Shown here: one piece after another, positions 55,646 to 64,000 of the stretch | Layout: the number at the start of each line of letters is the position of its first letter | Numbering within the stretch: position 1 is the stretch's first letter | Assembly (NCBI RefSeq): GCF_046630445.1 | Contig: NC_092333.1 | Location: 2,256,001-2,320,000 of the forward strand | Direction of reading: 5' to 3' | Length of the DNA stretch: 64,000 nucleotides | Source of the DNA: Rutidosis leptorrhynchoides | Taxonomy: Eukaryota; Streptophyta; Magnoliopsida; Asterales; Asteraceae | Notes under the pieces: generated by a model | Database searches by the model: none | Seen by the model: the letters and a program-made list of their open reading frames with translations, nothing else | What the model was told of the DNA's origin: nothing | Position numbers and translations under genes: made by a program

Positions 55646-56439
55646 TTTCTGTTTTATACCCACTTCTATATTATATAACCCGTAAATTCATAACCTTCAT
55701 CTTCTTCACAAATCAAATCACACGACCCAATTTATTTTCATCTTAATAACACTTACGAAACTAATTTTTAGGATTTAATATCCGATACAACAACAACTAT
55801 ATGTGATTAACTGAATTAAAGAAAAAAAAATGAACATAAGAACCAGGCTGCTGTTGCAGCTTCCAAAAAAAAAAAAATTTAATGATTTCGTTATCGAGCA
55901 CGTTTTGGGCAAATATTTCTACACGAACTAAGTTCTAAATTATTTATATAAACTTTCCGAATCGTCAATTTAACAAGAAATATCAAAACGAGTTCAAATT
56001 TCGCGAAGAACACTACCTTTGACTTTTTTTAAAAAAAACTTTGACTCAATAATTCGGGCTAGATAAAACAAATTGGAACATGAGATTTTGAGGAAACAAT
56101 CACGACCTGATTTAGAACACTTCTGCATTTTTACTTCTTGTCAAATCGTTTTGAATCAATTCAAAGGTTAAATGGGTTTGAGAGAAAAAAAAATTAAAAA
56201 ATAACAAATCTGTTGTTCTTCATTTAACTTTCTATTTGAATTCGTGGAGAGATTAAAGTATGAAACTGAATGATTGATGCTGTAATAATAAAAAGAATCG
56301 AAGGTTGTTTTGTAGCTAAGATCATGGAAGATAGAATATCAAGAGCAGAGGAAAAAGCAGAAAACAAAATAAATAAATAAAAAGGCAGATTGGGATATCT
56401 ATCTCGCGTACTATCTGCTTTATATATTATATATTTAAT

Positions 56440-56493
56440 ATTAATACTAATAAATAGATATATTAATAATTAATAATAATAATAATATTATAA

Positions 56494-56530
<37 letters not shown>

Positions 56531-56660
56531 CCCTAACTGATAAATTCTAGTGATGACATTAATGATAATAAAAATAATAATAATAATAATAATAATGATA
56601 AAAAATAATATAAGTAATGATAATCTTATTATTAACAAATATAATAATAATAATATTACA
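56440..56660. repeat. AAT/GATAAT-rich low-complexity stretch
   Basis: Degenerate ATTAATAATAATAAT-type runs with GATAATGATAAT units. Non-coding. Confidence 0.85.
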
Positions 56661-57019
56661 AATTAATATTATCACATAATTATTTACATAGAATGAAATA
56701 TTATAGAGTTCTATAGTATTTATAAATTACTTATAATACAATACATAATAATAACAATTATATTAACTGATAATATTTAAATTACAATTATAATGTATAC
56801 ATAAAACTAATATTGATATTGATACTAGTATTAGCATAAATAATGAAAGTAATAATAAAGTTATTATAATGACTATATCCTTAACTTGTATTTACATTTA
56901 ATATATATAATTTGTTAATTATGTAATTTTTAATGATTATATATATAGTAACTTACATTAAGTATTAAATTCTTATATGTATACAACAACAACAATACCC
57001 AATCTCACGAGGGTAGTAA

Positions 57020-57021
<2 letters not shown>

Positions 57022-57059
<38 letters not shown>

Positions 57060-57160
57060 AATTATAATAATTATTATAATAATTATAATAATTATTATAA
57101 TAATTATAATAATAATTATAATAATTATTATAATAATTATTATATATATTATAATAATTA
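57022..57160. repeat. (TA)n followed by TTATAATAA tandem repeat
   Basis: About 16 TA units (57022-57053) pass into tandem TTATAATAATTATAATAA units until about 57157. The sequence is strongly self-complementary. Confidence 0.9.
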
Positions 57161-59769
57161 TCTATAGAAATCCTATATTTATATATAAATTCATTTTAAG
57201 TACAACTTAATTATTTTGTATCTTATCTTACATATTTAGTTTTAATGTTTAAATTTTAAATTATTATATATACCTTTATATTTATATTTATATATTTACA
57301 TATTTATTTACACATAAACGTTCGTGAATCGTCGAGCATAGTCAAAGGTCAATTGATTATATGAACATAGTTTCAAAATTTTTTAGACTCAAAATTACAT
57401 ACTTTGCTTATCGAATCGAAATCATATAAAGATTAAGTTTAAATTTAGTCGAAAATTCCCGGATCGTCACAGTACCTACCCGTTAAATAAATTTCGTCCC
57501 GAAATTTGAGTGGGATCATCATGGCTGATAATAAGTATGTTTTCATGACGCATACGAGTTAGAAATTTGAGTTTTATCATCAGTGAGCAATATAGATAAA
57601 ACAATTTGATTTTGTGAAGAGTACAAGTGAAGCTATCATAAAAGAGTGAATTGAAAGACAAGTTTCATCATAACTTTTGACTAGTCATGGTTGAATTTAG
57701 GAATTAAGGTGCATCTTAGCTTTTGATGTTGTCTCGATTGAATTCCGGAATTCAAGGGATTTATAGAAAATCTTCGAAATCTAAAAGATTTGCTTCTTCG
57801 GTGGATAAGGAAATTAAGATCTCTATAATTAAATGCGGTTATCTGTCTCGATTGTTACGTCTGATTTTTCCTTTATAAATTAAACTCTTCCATTCTATTA
57901 TTCTCACCATTCCTATACTTTCTTTCTTAGTTCATACATCTAAAAGATTGTAAAAATGCTTAATTTTGTTCTAATCCTTGATATTTTCCTAATTATCATT
58001 TCTGTCATCCTTCTTTTCGATCTTCCACCAGAAGAATCTGTTTACTTCCACTATTACCTTGGGGTGATACTATTCTTAATTCTACCGTGTCTTTATATTG
58101 CTATTCGTATTAATATCCACGGTTTGTAACTTCCGTGTTGTTATTGGGCTTTATATTTTCTCTTATATTTTGGAGCTCTTTGCCTTTTTATTCTCTTCTC
58201 GACCTCTAGTAAAGTGAGTAATGGTCCAGAATTCGTAAGTATGGAGTTTCGAATGAACTTAATGTTCTAAACAAGAAAGAACGTAATAGCACGATTCGAT
58301 TTGTCAAATTACCAGAATCACTGAGAATGGAACTATCAAGAATATACGTTCTCGATATGTTTAGAGATTAGGTAGAATGTAAGAGTCGTGTAACATGGCA
58401 CATGATGACGTTATGATCTGTGAATCATCACGTCCCATTAGAAACTCAGCATGACTTACTCTAATATAATCATGTTGATCAAGTGTCATTATATTATACC
58501 AGCTCATGCATCAATTTCCAACACTACTTCAAAAACATTCATAGTTTAAACTAGAAAGTTTACAGAATATAGAAACTGGACAGTTTCTTATATGATGTAA
58601 CACTGACAACGCGAAGAGATAAATGATTTCAGATAAGAATAGTTATGAAAATATCTTCAGAAATATCGAAGATATTTATAATAAAAGATACGATGATATT
58701 TTAGAATTTATAATATTGATGGATGATGATAAAGATTAGTCTGTAAAGGTTTAGAGTCAGAAGTAAGGTATTCGTTAATGACTTCAGCAGATACTGAATC
58801 ATTTGGATTCTTTGGAGGTAGGTTTAGTCTTTGTGATTTATCTACAGCCACCTTCATAGTTTACTCAATCCGTTTTTCAGTTCTAACATTTTTGAGCTTT
58901 GCTAGCATACAATTCTTTATCATCAAACTTTTGACTGTTAAGGTCATTTACAGTTTTGTTGCTTCATTCGACTTTTCAAAATTCAGAGTATTGATTGGCA
59001 GACTGGGTGCTTTTCAGAATTTCAGAATGAAAGGTCATAATTCTAAGAGATAAAGGTTATATGTATACATATAACTGTCGATGTAAACCTGCTGCGAGAT
59101 TTCAAAATACTGATTGCTAATTTCCGGTAATCGAGGTGGTAATTCTCGTAATAATATGTGGATGAGTATATGATAAGGTTATAATGAACAAGTAATATGG
59201 TTCTTCGGAGCGACTTAAGCTAATGAGTAATGAAGTTGCTGGTAAGTTTACTACTAATGTGGTGGAATATAAACGGTTCCCAGATAACGATGACTAAAGG
59301 CGAACTTATATATCAGGGTTATAGTAAGGCTAATTTGAATGAAAGTCGAAGTTGATTTGCTGAAGCTGTGACAAAATTGGCTAATTTGGAAAGGAATTGT
59401 AAAGTGATCTTCGGTAATAACAATGCCAAAGAAGCTAGCACAGATACGTGTTAAATGTTTACTCAGGTTCCGAGTGTTTTCAGGTGCATAACTATATGCA
59501 TCAATCTTTTCTTCCGTAGATGAAGTGCGGTTGGTTCATCCTCTTGATTGAGGTGTTTTCAAGAATCATGAAAGGTTTGAACGCAGATTGTAATCGTCAA
59601 GATACAAATGAGGTTTAAGATGAAATCAAGTGGCAAACTTGAAGAAATATTTAGTTTCATACGTTATAATCAATCTTTTAATTCATTTTAATTGTCCAAT
59701 GTAGGTAGTCCACAGTTAATAATTCAATAATTCATATATAGTTTAATATATAATATTCGAATTAATTAA

Positions 59770-59965
59770 TACGTGTCGTGACCCATTATATACATGTCTC
59801 ATACTAGATCACAACTCAAAGTATATATATTATTTTAGAATCAACCTCAACCCTATATAGCTAACTCGAACATTATTGCATATAGAGTGTCTATGGTTAT
59901 TCCAAATAATATATATAGATGCGTCGATATGATATGTCAAAACCTTGTATACGTGTCCCGATATT
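59770..59965 (-). repeat. Stray piece of chromovirus LTR
   Basis: In minus sense it contains CATAGACACTCTATATGC, a GTTAGCTATATAGGGTTGAG stretch and TTGATTCTAAAATAATATAT, matching the order at about 16975-17150 in the chromovirus LTR. It lies in the internal region of the large element, so it is either a rearranged fragment or part of a captured segment. Confidence 0.65.
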
Positions 59966-60380
59966 TAAATGCGTAAATAACAGTATTTAAATGATGATAA
60001 ATAAAGTGCGTAAATTAAATAACAGAAATTAAATGACGATAAATAAAATTGCGAGAATTAAAATTGCGATAAATGTAATAAGGAATTAACAGTTAGCTAG
60101 GAACAGTTAGCTAGGATTTCGTTAGCGTGATTTCTTAACAAAATTTCTCATAGTTAATTTGTTTGTTTCTAACAAATTTTATTTTGTCCAATGTTTTCTT
60201 CATTATGCCACTTGTTAGATTCTGGTAAGTCAAAATCCAAATATGTAATTGAATGAAAATGGTTATTTTGTGGTGAACGGATTCGTATATCTGTGGATGT
60301 AAGTAGGATAGTAAATGACTTTTGAATCAGATTCGAAGAATGTACAGTGTAACTTACTAATGTGAAATCTAAATATTCCT

Positions 60381-60397
60381 CGGGTATTACCTACCCG
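60381..60397 (-). promoter_or_regulatory. Hairpin motif CGGGTAGGTAATACCCG
   Basis: The counterpart of 20058-20074, differing at one loop-edge base. It lies about 1.2 kb after the primer site, in the leader position. Confidence 0.5.
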
Positions 60398-60690
60398 TTA
60401 AAATATTTTCACCATTAACAGTTTGTATGAAAGATTTTTTATTTTTAATTATAAGCTTTATGAAAATATACTTACATATATATTTTCTTCAGATGTAATC
60501 ATGGATTTAATGAGTTAATATAATATTAATCTCATTTGATTTACCGTTAGAACTAGAATACATAATCTCTAAAACATTAGAGATTACATAATCGCCATGA
60601 GGAACGAAGATAATTGATGTAGAACGATACGTAAAATGATGATTATACTGGAGGTACATAATGAGATGTTGAGGCGTGTGATGTTGAAAC

Positions 60691-60822
60691 TTAGGTTGTT
60701 GGTGGTACTGGTATTGATGTTAGTGGTACTGTTGGTGCCGGTGATATTGCTGAAGCTGGTAGGTTTTGCACCATGTTTTCCAAATTGATTACTCGAGCGC
60801 GAAGCTCGTTGACTTCTTCCAT
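60691..60822 (-). CDS. Short coiled-coil open frame in the leader
   Basis: The 43-residue frame starts MEEVNELRARVINLENMV, a heptad-like helix, and ends in a Pro/Thr-rich tail. Helices of this type occur near the start of small leader or gag proteins of plant gypsy elements. It may be a remnant. Confidence 0.35.
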   Translation of the reverse strand: MEEVNELRARVINLENMVQNLPASAISPAPTVPLTSIPVPPTT

Positions 60823-60885
60823 TATTCCGGGATGATTGTCGGTCGAAATGAGCGAATGAATAAGGTTTAGAATTGTGGATAGAAT

Positions 60886-61200
60886 TTAATCGTGACGAGA
60901 TACTCTGGAAATGAGAGAGGAAATGGTGTCTCGAACAAGTTCGCCGGTAAGTGCTTCAGGTTCTTCACCAAGAGGGGAAGGTGGTGGATGGAAAGGATCA
61001 CCTTCTTCTCGTCTCCATCGGTTATGTCGACTACAAACCCATCCCCAATTCATCCAGAATTGAAGATGACTAGTTGGTTGATTCATTTCATTTACACCGC
61101 TTTCGGAGCTTAGGTGAATATCCATGTCGGCATAGCTATCGGAATAACTATCAGAATAGCTATCAAAATCTGAGGGACTCGAACTGGTTGAGGGATTCAT
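60886..61200 (-). CDS. Acidic open frame in the leader of the large element
   Basis: This 104-residue frame begins MNPSTSSSPSDFDSYSDS, with tandem SDSYSDSY units, then WMNWGWVCSRHNRWRRE and a Pro-rich part. It begins about 385 bp after the primer site, the place where the plus-strand chromovirus also has an acidic frame, but the two share no clear sequence. Function unknown. Confidence 0.45.
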   Translation of the reverse strand: MNPSTSSSPSDFDSYSDSYSDSYADMDIHLSSESGVNEMNQPTSHLQFWMNWGWVCSRHNRWRREEGDPFHPPPSPLGEEPEALTGELVRDTISSLISRVSRHD

Positions 61201-61559
61201 CTCGTACGATCAGATGAAGGATTTTCGATAAGAAATAGATTATAGGATGTAGATTAGCACCCTGCAATACATAATTTACATATGCATATATAATACTAAA
61301 ATCTCATAAGTTACGGAGGAATCTACGGAAGCTGTCAGGCAAAGGTAACAATAACAGATACGCTAAGATATGAATTTATCTATACACTATCTATGCAATA
61401 GAGGCAGTAAGACGTGTCTAGACTTTAAGGATGATAAGCAAATAATTTTTGACAATAAATGATAAGCAAAAATTTTGACATGCAGACATGGTCGAAGTCC
61501 ACACCCACTAATGCATCTAAACAACTATTAGTTAGACACACTAATGCAAGACCTAGTTC

Positions 61560-61585
61560 GCTAAGACCACCGCTCTGATACAAAC
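61560..61585 (-). other. Primer-binding site of the large element
   Basis: In minus sense, directly after the LTR end: TTTGTATCAGAGCGGTGGTC, close to the initiator-Met site TGGTATCAGAGC. Confidence 0.8.
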
Positions 61586-63179
61586 TAAAATGACCCGTCC
61601 TAATCCATCAGGATAAATACATTACATTTGGTTACATCGCGAGGTACTTGACCTCTATGTGATACATTTTACAAACATTTCATTCGTTTTTTTTAAAAGA
61701 CAAACTTTCATTACATCGAAAGTTGATGGAATGCATACCATTTCATAATATATCCAACTATAATTGACTTAATAATAATCTTGATGAACTCAACGACTCG
61801 AATGCAATGTCTTTTGAAATATGTCATGAATGACTCCAAGTAATATCTCTAAAATGAGCAATTGCACAGCTGAAGATTTCTTTCATACCTGAGAATAAAC
61901 ATGCTTTAAAGTGTCAACCAAACAGTTGGTGTGTTCATTAGTTTATCATAATCATTCATTTTCATAATTTTAATAGTCCACAAGATTTCATATATTGACA
62001 CGCGTAACCCGCGAATTAAATTTCATTCATATGGTGAACACCTGGTAACTGACCTTAAAAAGATGCATATAGAATATCCCCATCATTCCGGGACTCACAT
62101 CGGACATGATAAATCGAAGTACTAAAGCATCCGTAACTCGAATGGGGCTCGTTGGGCCCGATAGATCTATCTTTAGGATTCGCGTCAATTGGTGGCAATT
62201 ATCATAAACACCATTTCTTAGGCTACCAAGCTAAAAAGGGGCATATTCGATTCGATAATCCAACCATAGAATGTAGTTTCGATTACTTGTGTCTATTTCG
62301 TAAAACATTTATTAAACAGCGCATGTATTCTCAGTCCCAAAAATATAAAGAAAAAAGGGAGCAAATGAAACTTACTATACTGTATATTGTAGTAAAAATA
62401 CATATGACGATACTGAACAATGCAGGGTTGGCCTCGGATTCACGAACCTATATCATTCGTATATATATTAAAACATATACTTGTAATCGAACAAATATAT
62501 ATATTATTATTAGTGATATAATTTTTATATTATTAATTTATATATATTTTTAGTTATATAGAATTTATACTAAGTTCCATTAAAAACAAATACTCATATT
62601 ATATCTTAAATTATATGTTATATATATTTATGTTGTATATATATTTAAAATGTTTAATATTTATATATTTAATTAGATTTATATATCTATATATAAATAT
62701 ATATGGTTAGTATTATATTTAAAAAAAAATCATTAGTTTGTTATGTATAAGTATTTATATAATTTTTTTTTTGATATATGGTATATAAACTATTAATATA
62801 AGTATAACATATGTATTAAGTATATTTTATGTACAAAATACTTATTTGTAACAAAAATGATAGTTTTGATAATAATGATTTACTAATAATAATAACCTTC
62901 TTGATATTGATAATACTAATTATAATAACGATATTGTTAAAAATGATACTTGTGTTAATAATAATAGTAACACTAATAATTACAAAAATGATATTAATAC
63001 TAATATTAGTGAAAAGAATAATAACTTGTATTATTTTTATAATAACAATAATAATAATCCTAATCATAATCATAATAATAATAGTAGTACTAAAATGATA
63101 ATTTAATAATACTTATAGTGATAATAATAATAATTGTTATATCACTTATTATGATAATAATAATAATTATTATAATACT

Positions 63180-63217
<38 letters not shown>

Positions 63218-64000
63218 TAATAATAATAATAACAATAATAATAATAATAATAATAATAAGAAAAAAAATGAATGTATACCCTTTAAAAATCGTTCTAAAA
63301 AGAATGGCCCAAGACCGGAATCGAACCCATGTCCTCTCGAACACCCGAACAACACCTTAACCAGCTGGGTTGTGCCCGTTTTTCTGTTTTATACCCACTT
63401 CTATATTATATAACCCGTAAATTCATAACCTTCATCTTCTTCACAAATCAAATCACACGACCCAATTTATTTTCATCTTAATAACACTTACGAAACTAAT
63501 TTTTAGGATTTAATATCCGATACAACAACAACTATATGTGATTAACTGAATTAAAGAAAAAAATAAATAAATAAATGAACATAAGAACCAGGCTGCCGTC
63601 GCAGCTTCCAAACAAAAAAAAAAATTAATGATTTCGTTATCGAGCACGTTTTGGGCAAATATTTCTACACGAACTAAGTTCTAAATTGTTTATATAAACT
63701 TTCCGAATCGTCAATTTAGCAAGAAATATCAAAACGAGTTCAAATTTCGCGAAGAACACTACCTTTGACTTTAAAAAAAAAAACTTTGACTCAATAATTC
63801 GGGCTTGATAGAACGAATTGGAACCTGAGATTTTGAGAAAACAATCATGACCTGATTTAGAACACCTCTGCATTTTTACTTCTTGTCAAATCGTTTTGAA
63901 TCAATTCAAAGGTTAAATGGGTTTGAGAGAAAAAAAAGAAAAAAAATAACGAATCTGTTGTTCTTCATTTAACTTTCTGTTTGAATTCGTGGAGAGATTT
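61586..64000 (-). repeat. 5' LTR of the large element, truncated by the window end
   Basis: It matches the 3' LTR from 51949 onward: the CGAGGTACTTGACCTCTAT region, the ATTGGTGGCAATTATCATAAA region, AAT arrays and the SINE-like segment. It lacks about 65 bp found at 52275-52340 and the 1.7-kb segment of 53564-55253. Confidence 0.85.

Larger units (their letters stand above)
51949..57471 (-). repeat. 3' LTR of the large element, 5.5 kb with nested insertions
   Basis: It begins TGTGACGATCCGGGAATTTT in minus sense and ends GGGTCATTTCA. The parts 51949-53563 and 55254-56400 match 61586-64000. A 1.7-kb segment between 53564 and 55253 is missing from the other LTR. A region at 52440-52620 is related in reverse to 17560-17740 of the plus-strand chromovirus LTR. 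The segment is rich in AAT/ATT and TA microsatellites. Confidence 0.8.
57472..61585 (-). other. Internal region of the large element, no gag-pol recognised
   Basis: About 4.1 kb lies between the two LTRs. Next to the 3' LTR is TTTCGGGACGAAATTTATTT with TAACGGGTAGGTAC; near the 5' side is the hairpin CGGGTAGGTAATACCCG (60397-60381). Only small frames are found (60886-61200 and 60691-60822). A related LTR piece sits at 59770-59965 in reverse. No protease, RT, RNase H or integrase motif was seen on either strand. Confidence 0.65.
51949..64000 (-). mobile_element. Large chromovirus relative without gag-pol, cut by the window end
   Basis: Minus-strand layout: 5' LTR (61586 to beyond 64000), initiator-Met primer site (just below 61586), an internal region of about 4.1 kb, a TTTCGGGACGAAATTTATTT tract, then the 3' LTR (57471-51949). 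LTR ends, primer site, hairpin motif and polypurine-side motif all match the chromovirus at 14969. No gag-pol domain is recognised inside, so it looks like a non-autonomous derivative. The LTRs differ by small and large indels, so it is older than the other two whole elements. Confidence 0.8.

Noticed and set aside
58778-59053. 91-codon plus-strand frame in the large element
   Set aside because: Antisense to the element, hydrophobic low-complexity composition, no similarity recognised.

Overview
This is nuclear DNA of a flowering plant: it has a spliced plant gene, plant lineages of LTR retrotransposon, an L1-type LINE, tRNA-derived SINEs and several families of small inverted-repeat elements. 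A eudicot, possibly an Asteraceae, is likely from the style of the LTRs, but that is inference. Only one ordinary host gene is supported: a two-exon heavy-metal-associated isoprenylated protein (HIPP) at 32769-35690. Nearly everything else is transposable element, often one inserted in another.

Layout. 1-1990 is a truncated gypsy LTR inserted into a piece of chromovirus LTR (1991-2966). 2967 to about 5300 is an Athila-like remnant on the minus strand. About 5300-10160 is a dead L1-type LINE on the plus strand with a poly-A tail. 10161-14968 is a cluster of small elements: a hAT-like element with 8-bp duplications, a SINE with an exact 13-bp duplication, a foldback element, two tandem duplications, and a 1.6-kb Mutator-like element with 9-bp duplications.

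14969-28052 is a whole-looking, young Tekay-type chromovirus. It has a CAAGA duplication, 3.25-kb LTRs, an initiator-Met primer site and a single gag-pol frame. Between the 5' LTR and gag it also carries an F-box protein gene and acidic open frames. 28423-30775 is a solo LTR with a CGAAA duplication. The HIPP gene follows, with a TATA box and a Stowaway element just upstream, and is the only host gene island.

38768-49184 is a young Tat-lineage gypsy element on the minus strand (564-bp LTRs, GCAAC duplication). It carries additional genes on the opposite strand. 49190-51948 holds LTR-like debris and a copia reverse-transcriptase fossil. 51949 to the window end is a large minus-strand chromovirus relative with LTRs of 5 kb or more and no recognisable gag-pol. 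Its LTR is packed with microsatellites, SINE-like segments and a foldback element that has telomere-like repeats in its core.

The most interesting signals are the F-box gene inside a young chromovirus, the antisense genes and possible short introns of the Tat element, a hairpin motif placed alike in two chromoviruses, and the telomere-repeat foldback element sitting in (TA)n.
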